Below are positions 7,868 to 17,285 of a DNA stretch of 64,000 nucleotides, piece by piece. The notes beneath the pieces are model-generated. The model ran no database searches, had not been told where the DNA came from, and was given only the letters and a program-made list of their open reading frames with translations. The stretch covers positions 62,001 to 126,000 of the forward strand of contig NZ_SEBR01000005.1 of NCBI RefSeq assembly GCF_004295795.1. The letters are read 5' to 3'. The translations under genes and the position numbers were made by a program. Each line of letters opens with the position of its first letter. Within the stretch, counting starts at the first letter, position 1. This stretch comes from Flavobacterium sp. (GTDB lineage: Bacteria; Bacteroidota; Bacteroidia; Flavobacteriales; Flavobacteriaceae).

Positions 7868-10800
7868 ATGCTAAAGACATTCATACAACGGCCGGTACTT
7901 TCGACCGTAATTTCGATAATCATCACGATTCTCGGGGTTTTGGGATTGCTATCGCTTCCGATAGAACAATATCCCGAAATCGCGCCACCGACGGTTCAGG
8001 TAACGGCGACCTACACAGGTGCGAATGCCGAAACGGTCTTGAATTCCGTAGTAATTCCGCTTGAGGAAGAAATAAACGGGGTTGAAGGCATGACTTATAT
8101 GACCTCGTCGGCTGCGAACGACGGATCGGCAAAAATCACGGTTTTCTTCGAACTCGGAATCAATCCTGATATCGCTGCTGTGAACGTGCAAAACCGCGTT
8201 TCTCGTGCCACAAGCAAACTTCCGCAAGCCGTTGTGCAAACCGGTGTGACGACGTTCAAATCACAGACGAGTGCGCTCATGTTCCTTGCGCTTTTCTCGA
8301 AAAACCCGGAATACGACGGAACTTTCGTCCAGAACTACGCCAAGATCAACCTAGTTCCGCAGTTGCAACGTGTGAAAGGTGTTGGTCAGGTGAACGTTTT
8401 CGGGGCCAAGGATTACTCGATGAGAATCTGGATCAACCCAGAGAAAATGGCGGCCTACAAGATTTCTCCAGCCGATGTGCAAGCGGCGTTGAACGAACAG
8501 AACGTCGAGGCGGCTCCGGGTAAATTCGGGGAAAATGCCCAAGGTGTTTACGAATACGTGATCAAATACAAAGGCCGACTTTCGAAGACCGAAGAGTACG
8601 AAAACATCGTAATCAAGTCTACCGGAAACGGGAATTTCGTGCGTTTGAAAGACGTTTCCACGATAGAACTCGGCGCTTTCAACTACGGTGCGAAAAACTA
8701 CGGAATGGGACAAAACGGTGTTGCGCTCGGGATTTTCCAAACCTCCGGATCGAATGCGAACGACATAATCGAAGAAGCGACGGGAATCATGACCGAAGCC
8801 AAAAAAACGTTCCCGGAAGGAATCGATTACGTCATTCCGTTCAACACCAAAACATTTCTTGACGCCTCGATCGAGAAAGTAATCTCGACGTTGGTGGAAG
8901 CGTTTATCCTTGTATTCATCGTCGTTTTCCTTTTCCTTCAGGATTTCAGGTCGACGTTGATTCCGGCCATTGCGGTTCCGGTGGCGATCGTCGGTACGTT
9001 CTTCTTCCTGAACATCTTCGGATTCTCAATAAACCTTTTGACGTTGTTCGCACTTGTACTTGCGATCGGAATTGTCGTCGATGATGCGATTGTCGTCGTC
9101 GAGGCCGTGCACGCCAAGATGGACGAAGGCGAACGGGATCCGAAAAAAGCGACGATTTCTGCGATGAGCGAGATTACGGGCGCGATCATCTCGATTACGT
9201 TGGTCATGGCCGCGGTGTTTATTCCGGTATCGTTCCTTAAAGGTCCGTCGGGAGTTTTCTATACGCAGTTTGCCATCACGCTTGCCGTTTCGATCTTGAT
9301 TTCGGCTGTGAACGCCTTGACGCTTTCTCCTGCGCTTTGTGCGTTGCTATTGAAGCCTCACGACGAGCATCATTCCGAAAAGAAAAATTTCAAACAGCGC
9401 TTTTTTAACGCTTTCAACCACAATTTTGACCGATTGAACCAACGTTACGTGAAATCACTCGGGTTTTTGTTCAGGAAAAGATGGATTACGGTTTTGGGAC
9501 TTGTCGTCTTTGCCGGAATCACGATTCTTTTGTTCCGAATCACGCCATCCGGATTTATCCCGAACGAAGACCGCGGAATCATCATGGCCGACGTGACTTT
9601 GCCGCCGGGAACGACGTTGGAACAAACCGAAAAAACGATGAAGAAACTCGACTCGGTCTTGCAGTCGATGCCTTTGGTCGAAGCGCGAATGAGCGTTGTA
9701 GGTTTCTCGTTGTTGAACGGCGTAAACGGTGGCTCGTATGGATTTACCGTAATCAAGCTCAAAGATTGGAAAGAGCGAAAGGAAGACAACCAGAGTGTGG
9801 ACGCGATCGTGGGTGAACTTTTCGGACGAACCGCAGGTTTCAACGATGCAAAGTTGTTGTTTTTCACGCCTCCAAGTGTGCAAGGTTTCGGTACGGCCGA
9901 TGGTTTTGAGCTGAAAGTTCAGGACAAAGGCGACGACGACTGGCAGAAAGTGAGCCAAGTGACGGGAGAATTCCTCGGAGCGTTGAACCAACGTCCGGAA
10001 ATCCAATATGCGATGACGAACTTCAACCCGAATTTCCCGCAATATCGCATGGACATCAACGTCGAAAAGGCGAAAGATGCGGGCGTTTCGATCTCGAGCA
10101 TTTTCAATACGATGCAAGGCTATTACGGCGGTTTGTACACGACAGATTTCAACCGATTCGGAAAGCAGTTCCGCGTCATGATCCAATCGAAGCCCGAAGA
10201 TCGCGCAGACGAGAATTCCATCAACCACATTTACGTCAAGAATGCGGCCGGAGAACAAGTCGCCATCAGCCAATTCATCAACTTGACAAGGATTTACGGA
10301 CCGGAAGCCGTTGCGCGTTTCAATATGTTGAAAGCTGTGAATATCAACGGTAAAGCGAATCCAGGATTTTCTTCGGGAGACGCGATCAAAGCCGTTCAGG
10401 AAGTCGCCGCGCAACATTTGCCAAAGACTTACGGATACGAATTCTCAGGGATGACGCGAGAGGAAATCATCGCCGGAAACCAAGCCGCGGGCGTTTTCCT
10501 GCTCAGTTTGATTTTCGTTTACTTCCTTTTGTCAGCCCAATATGAAAGTTATTTGATTCCGCTTGCGGTTATCTTGTCACTTCCCGTGGGAATTGCGGGC
10601 GCGATCGGATTCGTGAAATTGGCCGGATTGGAAAACAACATCTATTTCCAGGTCGCACTTATCATGCTGATCGGATTGCTGGCCAAAAACGCAATCCTTA
10701 TCGTGGAATTCGCGATGCAAAGGCGAAAACACGGCATGGAAATCTGGGATGCGGCGATCGAAGGTGCGAAAGCCCGTTTGCGTCCAATCTTGATGACCTC

Positions 10801-11041
10801 GTTCGCATTCATCTTCGGACTTATGCCATTGGCGCTTGCCAGCGGAGTCGGAGCTGTCGGTAACCGTTCGATCGGTATGGGTGCGGTTGGCGGAATGCTC
10901 GTCGGAACGATTTTCGGTGTATTTGCGATTCCCGTGCTATACGTGATTTTCGAGACACTTCAGGAGCGCATTTCGGGACAACCTCACGACAAAAACCAAG
11001 ATGCCGAAGACAACCAACAACCAAAAACAACAACAGAATGA
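7868..11041 (+). CDS. RND multidrug efflux permease, HAE1 family
   Basis: A 1057-residue inner-membrane proton/drug antiporter of the AcrB/MexB type. It has an N-terminal TM helix (RPVLSTVISIIITILGVLGL), two large periplasmic loops, and twelve TM helices in two halves. The proton-relay acidic pair Asp405-Asp406 lies in GIVVDDAIVVVEAVH. The FIPNEDRG motif opens the second half, and GLLAKNAILIVEFA lies in the corresponding second-half helix. The C-terminus is acidic and glutamine-rich. The length is typical. The ATGA overlap at 11038-11041 couples it to the outer-membrane component. Substrates cannot be read from the sequence; hydrophobic drugs are typical for HAE1. Confidence 0.95.
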   Translation: MLKTFIQRPVLSTVISIIITILGVLGLLSLPIEQYPEIAPPTVQVTATYTGANAETVLNSVVIPLEEEINGVEGMTYMTSSAANDGSAKITVFFELGINPDIAAVNVQNRVSRATSKLPQAVVQTGVTTFKSQTSALMFLALFSKNPEYDGTFVQNYAKINLVPQLQRVKGVGQVNVFGAKDYSMRIWINPEKMAAYKISPADVQAALNEQNVEAAPGKFGENAQGVYEYVIKYKGRLSKTEEYENIVIKSTGNGNFVRLKDVSTIELGAFNYGAKNYGMGQNGVALGIFQTSGSNANDIIEEATGIMTEAKKTFPEGIDYVIPFNTKTFLDASIEKVISTLVEAFILVFIVVFLFLQDFRSTLIPAIAVPVAIVGTFFFLNIFGFSINLLTLFALVLAIGIVVDDAIVVVEAVHAKMDEGERDPKKATISAMSEITGAIISITLVMAAVFIPVSFLKGPSGVFYTQFAITLAVSILISAVNALTLSPALCALLLKPHDEHHSEKKNFKQRFFNAFNHNFDRLNQRYVKSLGFLFRKRWITVLGLVVFAGITILLFRITPSGFIPNEDRGIIMADVTLPPGTTLEQTEKTMKKLDSVLQSMPLVEARMSVVGFSLLNGVNGGSYGFTVIKLKDWKERKEDNQSVDAIVGELFGRTAGFNDAKLLFFTPPSVQGFGTADGFELKVQDKGDDDWQKVSQVTGEFLGALNQRPEIQYAMTNFNPNFPQYRMDINVEKAKDAGVSISSIFNTMQGYYGGLYTTDFNRFGKQFRVMIQSKPEDRADENSINHIYVKNAAGEQVAISQFINLTRIYGPEAVARFNMLKAVNINGKANPGFSSGDAIKAVQEVAAQHLPKTYGYEFSGMTREEIIAGNQAAGVFLLSLIFVYFLLSAQYESYLIPLAVILSLPVGIAGAIGFVKLAGLENNIYFQVALIMLIGLLAKNAILIVEFAMQRRKHGMEIWDAAIEGAKARLRPILMTSFAFIFGLMPLALASGVGAVGNRSIGMGAVGGMLVGTIFGVFAIPVLYVIFETLQERISGQPHDKNQDAEDNQQPKTTTE

Positions 11042-12438
11042 AATCGCACTTAACCAAAATAGCACTAGTCGTCTTGTCGGCGCTCGCGATGCAGTCGTGT
11101 TTCGTGGCCAAAGACTACAAACGTCCCGAAGTACAGAACGAGAATCTGTACCGAACAGATTTGTCGGCTCAAGACAGTACGTCGTTGGCGAATCTGTCGT
11201 GGAATAATCTATTCACCGATCCGATTCTTCAAGGCCACATCAACAAAGGACTTCAGAACAATTTCGACATGAGGATCGCCATTCAGACGATCGCATCCGC
11301 GGAAGCGTACCTAAAACAAGGAAAAGCGGGTTATTTCCCGACTCTTTCGGTCGGAGCCGACTGGACGCACCAGGAATTGTCGAAAAACAGCCAATTCGGA
11401 TCGTTTTTGCCAAATCGCAGCATCAACCAATACCAACTCACGGGAAGCGTGGCTTGGGAAGCTGACATCTGGGGAAAAATAAGGAGTACGAAACGTGCCG
11501 CCGGAGCGCAATATCTGCAATCGGTCGCGGCCAAACAAGCGATCCAGACGCAATTGGTTTCTGACATCGCCTCTATGTATTTCCAGCTGATGGCTTTGGA
11601 TGCGCAACTTCGCGTAGTCGATTCGACTTTGGGCAACAGAACCAAAAGTGTCGACATCATCAAATCGCTCAAAGATGCGGGCGAGACGAATGAAGTCGGT
11701 GTCAAACAGACCGAAGCGCAGTTGTACGCCACGCAAATCATCCGCGAAGACTTGAAGACCAACATCGTTTTGCTCGAAAACACGATCAGTATTTTGCTTG
11801 GAGAAACACCTCGCAAGATCGAGAGAGCGCGTTTTGAAGACCAAAAAGTGGAAGCCGACATTAAACTTGGCGTTCCGGCGCAATTGCTGGCAAAACGTCC
11901 GGACGTGATTGCCGCCGAATACAATCTCGTGAACTATTTCGAGCTCACGAACGTCGCCCGAAGCAATTTTTACCCGAAGTTCACCGTTACAGCTACAGGC
12001 GGTTTCCAAAGTCTTGACATTAAGGAATTGCTCAGCGCAAACTCGATTTTTGCCAACGTAGTGACCGGTTTGACCCAACCGATTTTCAACCAACGTCGAA
12101 ACAGGACGGCTTACGAAGCGGCAAAAGCAAATCAGGAAACGGCATTTTTGCAATTCCAACAAGCGTTGCTGACAGCCGGAAGAGAAGTTTCTGACGCGCT
12201 TCAACAATACCAGAACGAGGACAACAAACTCGTGATCCGTCAAAAACAGCTGGAATCTTTGAGAGACGCGGCGAATTTTTCGGATGAATTGTTGCAATAC
12301 GGAATGGTGAATTACCTCGAGGTTTTGACGGCGAAAGACCAAGCGTTGAACACAGAGTTGAATTACATCGACAACCAATACCAGAAATACAGCGCCCTGA
12401 TCACGCTTTACAAAGCACTTGGCGGCGGCTGGCAATAA
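11038..12438 (+). CDS. Outer-membrane efflux lipoprotein (TolC/OprM/NodT type)
   Basis: A 466-residue outer-membrane channel component. The signal peptide has a lipobox (ALAMQSC, Cys near residue 21) followed by the family-typical VAKDYKRPEV. Two repeated OEP domains follow: the first includes NNFDMRIAIQTIASAEA and the second GVPAQLLAKRPDVIAAEYNL, each with long alpha-helical barrel segments and beta strands between. It completes the tripartite pump with the two preceding proteins. It ends 27 bases before a strong terminator, so the operon consists of the regulator and three pump genes. Confidence 0.94.
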   Translation: MKSHLTKIALVVLSALAMQSCFVAKDYKRPEVQNENLYRTDLSAQDSTSLANLSWNNLFTDPILQGHINKGLQNNFDMRIAIQTIASAEAYLKQGKAGYFPTLSVGADWTHQELSKNSQFGSFLPNRSINQYQLTGSVAWEADIWGKIRSTKRAAGAQYLQSVAAKQAIQTQLVSDIASMYFQLMALDAQLRVVDSTLGNRTKSVDIIKSLKDAGETNEVGVKQTEAQLYATQIIREDLKTNIVLLENTISILLGETPRKIERARFEDQKVEADIKLGVPAQLLAKRPDVIAAEYNLVNYFELTNVARSNFYPKFTVTATGGFQSLDIKELLSANSIFANVVTGLTQPIFNQRRNRTAYEAAKANQETAFLQFQQALLTAGREVSDALQQYQNEDNKLVIRQKQLESLRDAANFSDELLQYGMVNYLEVLTAKDQALNTELNYIDNQYQKYSALITLYKALGGGWQ

Positions 12439-12465
12439 GCCGTAAAGCATTTTTTAATTTGTTTT

Positions 12466-12500
12466 GCCATCGGTTCTTTTTGAATCGGTGGCTTTTTTTT
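12466..12500 (+). terminator. Intrinsic terminator of the efflux operon
   Basis: An 11-bp stem, GCCATCGGTTC (12466-12476) with GAATCGGTGGC (12482-12492), contains two G-U wobbles and is followed by eight T (12493-12500). Read from the other strand the wobbles become mismatches, so it should act mainly on + strand transcripts. Its T-run touches the stop codon of the convergent gene. Confidence 0.88.
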
Positions 12501-14409
12501 ATGGAAGTGTCGCTCGGATGTTCTTGACCGCTTCGGGAAATTGGTAGTCCTGATACGAACTTCTAAGCGCGTGATTGTCGATCAACGCCTGGAAAAAGGC
12601 CGCATCTTCGGGATTCGGAAGTGCTTCGGCATATCTTACGAAAGTTTCTGTCGGATCTTTGCCTTTGTCGAAACGCGTCTGGATTTCCTGCCAGTAAATG
12701 CCCGAATCGAATCGGATAAAAACGTTTTTCGGATCTATGGCCAAAGCCGATGCCAATTTCTCGCGAATTAATTTGGGATCGTCATCAGATGGAATTAGGA
12801 CTTCGACCAAGTGGTCAACGACTGGTTTTTCGCCTTTGGAAACTTCGGATGCATTTCTGATAAAAGCGATATCATGCGACAATTTGTAGGTTTTGAACTG
12901 CGGAAACGTTGCGAATTTTGCTTCCATTTCCAATTCGGATGCTTTTTTTATGTCGAACAATTTCGGATTTCTCACAAAATTGAGGTCGAACCCAGTCCAA
13001 TCGAAAATCGAATTATAGATCGCCGACCGCGCTTCCTTGGTTTTTAAAGTCGCAAACGCGCGAATGTAGGCTTCGTTCCAATTGAGTTCCTTACTGCTTT
13101 CCAATTTTCGCGAATCGATCAGGAAACGTTGGTAATCGAAAAGCAGGAATGAAACGGTTTCCTTGTCGTCGAATTTGGCCAGTGTCTCGATGACATAATA
13201 ACTCGCTTTGTTGCGATCGCAGTTCGAGAGGTAATATTTGAGGCTGGGAAGGCACTCGCGCAAGTTTTGCTTTACAATGACGTCGGCAATTTTCGAAGCC
13301 AGTTTGTCGTTCTTCTGGAGTAGATTGGAGTTCAGCGAATTCACGTAATCGCGGCTTCCCATTTCCTGAAGTGCGTTTATCACGATGTCGAATTGGTCAA
13401 CGTCGTTCGTGTTGAGCAGCAACAGCAAATCTGGAATCGCGGGTTTGTATTTCAGTTTTCCCAAAGCGTGGATAATCTCGGTCTGTCCGCCGTCGATGCG
13501 ATTCATCACGGGATTCATGAGATTGTCCGGGCCAAAATTTCTGGAGTTGGCTTTTTTCAGATGTTCTACGAACAAAGGCCCAACGATTTCCGCAGGTTCG
13601 GTTTTCAATTGGCGCACCGCTTCGCCCTGAACCAAACTGCTGTCGTCCTTGAGCAATTTCGCAAGCACGTTTCTCGAAAGCTCATTTTTCACGTTTCCAA
13701 GAACTTGCGCGAGCGCATACTTGATATTTTCCGGAGCGTAATCGGCAAATTCGTCGTAAACTTCTTCGTATTTGTCGTGTCCGAGGAAGTACAATTGCAT
13801 CAAATGTTGCGTCACCTGATCGGGATTCGCATCGGAAAGCAAACCCGAAAGCGAATTTTGGGTAACCATCGGAACATCTTTCTTTTCGAGATAAGCCTTG
13901 AGGAATTCCTCGAACTGCCTGAGCGAATAATAGCGTTGGTTTTTGTGGAAAGTCGTCGAAGTCAGGTCATATTGCACGTTTTTTCCTTTGACTTTCAGAT
14001 CGCCCGAAGTGGCAGATTGCACTCGATAGGAGTGATTTGCTTCCATTTCGGCTTTTTTCTGCGGATTGTCTTGAAGCGTGGTTTCCCAATAATCGCGGTA
14101 TTTCTTATTCCGATAAGTGTCGTCGAGAAAAACGACATATCGATCGCCTTTTTGCATTTTGTCGATCGGGCCGTAATGATTGCTGAAACCTTCAATCGAT
14201 ATTTCATCGCCGATTTTGAGATTGCCTTTGTAAAGCCGGACGATTTTTGCGTTGGCCGAAAATTCTCCGTCAGAAACATATTCCACCAAAGCGATAACGT
14301 CTGAATCATCGAGCATTTGCCTCCAACTCGGATCGATCCACGAATCGGCTTTCGCCTTGAAACAAGCCAGCACAAACCCAAAAACCAATATCGACCGAAG
14401 CAGTTTCAT
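12499..14409 (-). CDS. Secreted HEAT-repeat protein
   Basis: A 636-residue exported protein with a signal peptide (residues 1-21, ending near KAKA). Residues about 25-170 form a beta-rich domain (VIALVEYVSDGEFSANAKIV, GDEISIEGFSNHYGP, KGDRYVVFLDD), resembling the domain that often precedes HEAT repeats in bacterial secreted proteins. Residues about 190-440 are a run of HEAT-like helical pairs (YAPENIKYALAQVLGNVKNE, GETEIIHALGKLKYKPAIPDLL-type units). The rest is unassigned. It probably serves as a periplasmic protein-interaction scaffold; the partner is unknown. It is the last gene of a five-gene operon and starts immediately after the hydrolase stop (0-base gap). Confidence 0.82.
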   Translation of the reverse strand: MKLLRSILVFGFVLACFKAKADSWIDPSWRQMLDDSDVIALVEYVSDGEFSANAKIVRLYKGNLKIGDEISIEGFSNHYGPIDKMQKGDRYVVFLDDTYRNKKYRDYWETTLQDNPQKKAEMEANHSYRVQSATSGDLKVKGKNVQYDLTSTTFHKNQRYYSLRQFEEFLKAYLEKKDVPMVTQNSLSGLLSDANPDQVTQHLMQLYFLGHDKYEEVYDEFADYAPENIKYALAQVLGNVKNELSRNVLAKLLKDDSSLVQGEAVRQLKTEPAEIVGPLFVEHLKKANSRNFGPDNLMNPVMNRIDGGQTEIIHALGKLKYKPAIPDLLLLLNTNDVDQFDIVINALQEMGSRDYVNSLNSNLLQKNDKLASKIADVIVKQNLRECLPSLKYYLSNCDRNKASYYVIETLAKFDDKETVSFLLFDYQRFLIDSRKLESSKELNWNEAYIRAFATLKTKEARSAIYNSIFDWTGFDLNFVRNPKLFDIKKASELEMEAKFATFPQFKTYKLSHDIAFIRNASEVSKGEKPVVDHLVEVLIPSDDDPKLIREKLASALAIDPKNVFIRFDSGIYWQEIQTRFDKGKDPTETFVRYAEALPNPEDAAFFQALIDNHALRSSYQDYQFPEAVKNIRATLP

Positions 14410-15318
14410 CTAATCACAAAAACCGTATTGAGACGAAAGTTCGTTCTTTTTGCCGGTCTTCACAATCGTATGCGACTGGATTTTTTGTCCAATCAACACA
14501 TTTTCAAGGAAATCCACGATTTTTTGTTGTTCTTTCTCGAACAACCAACCGCTGTATTCGTGTCCGCCGCCGCAAAAGGTGTAAAGTTGGGTCGATGCGT
14601 TTTTGGCAATCGCGTGGTTGTAAATCGAGTACGATCCGAAAAGCATCAGCCAACCTGAAGCGTCCGATTTGCAGTAGTGATGAGCCGCCGTGCCGTATGG
14701 AACTGTCGAATCGCCGTTTCCGTGGAAGAAAAACATCGGGATGATATTTTTGTCGGTTATCAGATTCAGATCCATGATTGCGCCCGCGCCCGAAACCAAT
14801 CCGGCATATTTGAACTCTTTCGGAAGTTTGTGATCGTAGAGTTTCATCGCATTTCTGTCCCAATAAGCCGCGTGCAGAACGGTTTCGGCTCCGGCACTCG
14901 AGCCCGATACGAAGATTTTGGAAACGTCGATGTTGAATTTGTCTCTATTCTGCAGAAAATAGGACGTAGCAAGCCACAAATCGTTCACACCGTATTGGAA
15001 AGCCTTGACTTTTTCGGACAAAATGCCGTCGCACGAAAACTTCTTGCCTTTTGCATATAAAGTATAAGTGATCGTCGCCGCCGCGAATCCGTGTTCTGAC
15101 AAATATTGGCAAAACGCCGCGTTGTTCTGTCTTTGGCCGCCTGAAAATCCGCCGCCGTGTACGAAAAGCATCAGCGGAAGTTTGGACGAAGTTTTCTTGC
15201 TGGGCAAGTACAAATCGAGGTCAAGTTGCAAAGTGTCGTTCTTGAAATAGGTCAAAGTCTGCATTTTCTGGGCAGACAAGGCGCTTGTGAAAAGCAGCAG
15301 AAACAGTATTTTTTTCAT
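14410..15318 (-). CDS. Secreted alpha/beta hydrolase, carboxylesterase-like
   Basis: A 302-residue protein starting at ATG 15318 (MKKILFLLLFTSALSAQ), which gives a signal peptide and an ATGA overlap with the upstream gene; longer in-frame extensions lack these. The fold is esterase/lipase-like: oxyanion motif FVHGGGFSGGQ, nucleophile elbow GSSAGAE, a later Asp region (HGNGDSTVPYG) and a catalytic His candidate in GGGHEYSGW. Six cysteines may form disulphides in the periplasm. The substrate is unknown. It lies between a GldH-like lipoprotein and the HEAT-repeat protein in one tight operon. Confidence 0.83.
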   Translation of the reverse strand: MKKILFLLLFTSALSAQKMQTLTYFKNDTLQLDLDLYLPSKKTSSKLPLMLFVHGGGFSGGQRQNNAAFCQYLSEHGFAAATITYTLYAKGKKFSCDGILSEKVKAFQYGVNDLWLATSYFLQNRDKFNIDVSKIFVSGSSAGAETVLHAAYWDRNAMKLYDHKLPKEFKYAGLVSGAGAIMDLNLITDKNIIPMFFFHGNGDSTVPYGTAAHHYCKSDASGWLMLFGSYSIYNHAIAKNASTQLYTFCGGGHEYSGWLFEKEQQKIVDFLENVLIGQKIQSHTIVKTGKKNELSSQYGFCD

Positions 15319-15779
15319 CAGTCGGCCAATTGGTTTACGCGAAGTCCGAGCGCGAGCACGTTCGGCAGATATTCGTTGTTGAAATTGTGCATCAGGCGCA
15401 CTTTGTATTTTCCACGAACGAGCGGTTTGGGCAAGTCGATCTTTTGGTCCAGATCGCAAAAATCGCCCGAGCAATCGCCTTTTTCCTCTCCGGAATCGGT
15501 TTTTGTCACAAAGTCAAAAGTCACGCTCGACATTTGTCCGTCAGGATAAGTCACTTCTGCGATCATCGGGATTTTGGCAAACTGCGCGCCGTAAACGTAA
15601 CTCATGAAAACGTCCATTTCATAAGGTGTCGCGGCTTGCGCAATCTCGAATTCGTAGACTTTTATGTCCGATTTTTGCCAACGGTTTTCGTCGAAACTCT
15701 TATCGGTTTCCGAATAAAGGCTTTTTTCAGAACAGGAAATGGCCAAAAAGGTCAAAAGCAATAAAGCGACTCGTTTCAT
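15318..15779 (-). CDS. Small lipoprotein, tentatively GldH-like
   Basis: A 153-residue lipoprotein: signal MKRVALLLLTFLAISC with Cys16 at the lipobox. The mature part is beta-rich and begins with a W-containing segment (DENRWQKSDIKVYEFEIA), followed by a conserved-looking TYPDGQ turn, a Cys pair in GDCSGDFCDLD, and a C-terminal VRGKYKVRLMHNF strand. The layout (W near residue 33, NPNG/YPDGQ-type turn, GKYKVRLMH-type end) resembles the gliding motility lipoprotein GldH, but the match is partial. A role in gliding or secretion is only a guess. Its TGA overlaps the next ATG by 4 bases; the upstream gene ends 1 base away. Confidence 0.7.
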   Translation of the reverse strand: MKRVALLLLTFLAISCSEKSLYSETDKSFDENRWQKSDIKVYEFEIAQAATPYEMDVFMSYVYGAQFAKIPMIAEVTYPDGQMSSVTFDFVTKTDSGEEKGDCSGDFCDLDQKIDLPKPLVRGKYKVRLMHNFNNEYLPNVLALGLRVNQLAD

Positions 15780-15780
15780 A

Positions 15781-16740
15781 TCAAGCGGTTTTTAAGATGT
15801 GATTTACAATGGAATCGGCGTGGATTCGCGAGTTTTCGATAAACCATTTATGGGTTTCGAGTCCGCCGCAAACAACGCCGGCCAGGTACAGTCCCGGCAC
15901 GTTGGTTTCCATGGTTTCAGGATCGTGTTTTGGAATCAGGCAATCGTCTTCGAGTGCGACTCCGGCTTTTTCGAGAAAGTCGAAATCGGGCCGATATCCC
16001 GTCAGCGCAAGCACAAAATCTGTTTCAATCGTCGTTTTTCCGTCGGAATTCTCGATGTCGACTTCGCCTTCGCGGATTTCGGTCACGCAAGAATTGAAAA
16101 ATGCTTTGATACTTCCTTCTGCAATTCGGTTTTCCACGTCGGGCTTGACCCAATATTTCACTCGCGGATTGATTTCGTTTTTTCGAATGACCATCGTGAC
16201 TTCGGCGCCTTTTCGCCAACATTCCAAAGCCGCGTCAACCGATGAATTGTTCGCGCCAACGACCAAAACCTTGCGAAATGCGAACTCGTGCGCTTCCTTG
16301 AAATAATGGCTTACGTTTGGCAGATTTTCGCCCGGAATTCCCATGTACAATGGAATGTCGTAAAATCCGGTGGCGATTACGACTTTTTTTGCCGTGTATT
16401 TCGCTTTCGCGGATGTAACGTCGAAAACGGAATCTTTTTTGGAAATCGACTCGACTTTTTCGAACAACCTGATGTCCAAACCAAAATAGCGTTGCACGTT
16501 TCTATAATATTCCAGCGCTTCCTGACGACCGGGTTTCGCGGCGAGACAATTGAACGGAATGCCGCCAATCTCGAGCCTTTCGGCGGTAGAAAAGAACGTC
16601 ATGTAAAGCGGATAATTGAACAGGCTGTTCGTGAGCGCGCCTTTTTCGAGAATAATCGCGCTCAGGTTTGCCTTTCTGGCCGCGATCGCGCAAGCCATTC
16701 CAATCGGGCCGCCGCCGACAATCACCAAGTCGTAGGTCAT
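15781..16740 (-). CDS. ypdA: YpdA-like FAD/NAD(P) oxidoreductase (putative bacillithiol disulfide reductase)
   Basis: A 319-residue cytoplasmic flavoprotein of the thioredoxin-reductase-like superfamily. It has an N-terminal FAD Rossmann motif (VIVGGGPIGMACAIAA), an NAD(P) Rossmann motif (KVLVVGANNSSVDAALE), ATGFYDIP, and the C-terminal PGLYLAGVVCGG segment. It lacks the CxxC of thioredoxin reductases, as expected for YpdA/Bdr, which keeps bacillithiol reduced. ATG 16740 is preferred over 16749 because it forms an exact ATGA overlap with the CYTH gene. No bacillithiol synthesis gene is in the window, so the thiol partner is inferred from the family. Confidence 0.87.
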   Translation of the reverse strand: MTYDLVIVGGGPIGMACAIAARKANLSAIILEKGALTNSLFNYPLYMTFFSTAERLEIGGIPFNCLAAKPGRQEALEYYRNVQRYFGLDIRLFEKVESISKKDSVFDVTSAKAKYTAKKVVIATGFYDIPLYMGIPGENLPNVSHYFKEAHEFAFRKVLVVGANNSSVDAALECWRKGAEVTMVIRKNEINPRVKYWVKPDVENRIAEGSIKAFFNSCVTEIREGEVDIENSDGKTTIETDFVLALTGYRPDFDFLEKAGVALEDDCLIPKHDPETMETNVPGLYLAGVVCGGLETHKWFIENSRIHADSIVNHILKTA

Positions 16741-17210
16741 TTCGGCCATTTCGAAAAAGGATTTTTGCTTAGGTAAGAATTGTAGTAGCGGTCGTCGTTC
16801 GTGACTTCTTGCCCGAGCCAGTCTGGTTTTTCGTACGGTTCGTTTTCGTCGGAAAGCTCCAATTCGGCTAAAATCAAACCGGAATTATCACCAAAAAATT
16901 CATCGACTTCAAAAGTGAGCCTTCCGACGGGAACTTCATAGCGTATTTTCTCGATGCTTCCAGATTCACAAAGTTTCAACAACGGTTTGGCTTCCATCAG
17001 CGAAATCTCGGTTTCCCATTCAAAACGCGTCGTTCCCGTTTCGTTTCCCTTGCCTTTTACGGTGATGAACCCGCTTTCGCCTTTGATTCTCACGCGAACG
17101 GTCCGCTCCGGATTCGAATTCAGATACCCTTGGGCAATGTGGAATTTATGGGAAGCCGAATTTTTGAAATCTTGCGATTTGACGAGGAATTTTCTTTCAA
17201 TCTCGAGCAT
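16737..17210 (-). CDS. CYTH domain protein, probable inorganic triphosphatase
   Basis: A 157-residue single-domain CYTH protein. The signature ExExK is near the N-terminus (MLEIERKFLV). It is followed by basic strands that line the phosphate tunnel (RTVRVRIKGESGFITVKGKG, TRFEWETEI) and acidic metal-binding strands (FEVDEFFGDNSGLILAELELSDENE). Small bacterial CYTH proteins usually hydrolyse tripolyphosphate or nucleoside triphosphates. It is the first gene of the minus-strand operon reaching to 12499, and diverges from the membrane protein gene at 17286 across a 75-base gap. Confidence 0.9.
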   Translation of the reverse strand: MLEIERKFLVKSQDFKNSASHKFHIAQGYLNSNPERTVRVRIKGESGFITVKGKGNETGTTRFEWETEISLMEAKPLLKLCESGSIEKIRYEVPVGRLTFEVDEFFGDNSGLILAELELSDENEPYEKPDWLGQEVTNDDRYYNSYLSKNPFSKWPK

Positions 17211-17285
17211 TTTTTCGGGGTGTATTTTGGCAACAAGTTAAGGAAATTCGGCGGTTTTATTGGTAATTTTACTCAAAGCACAACT

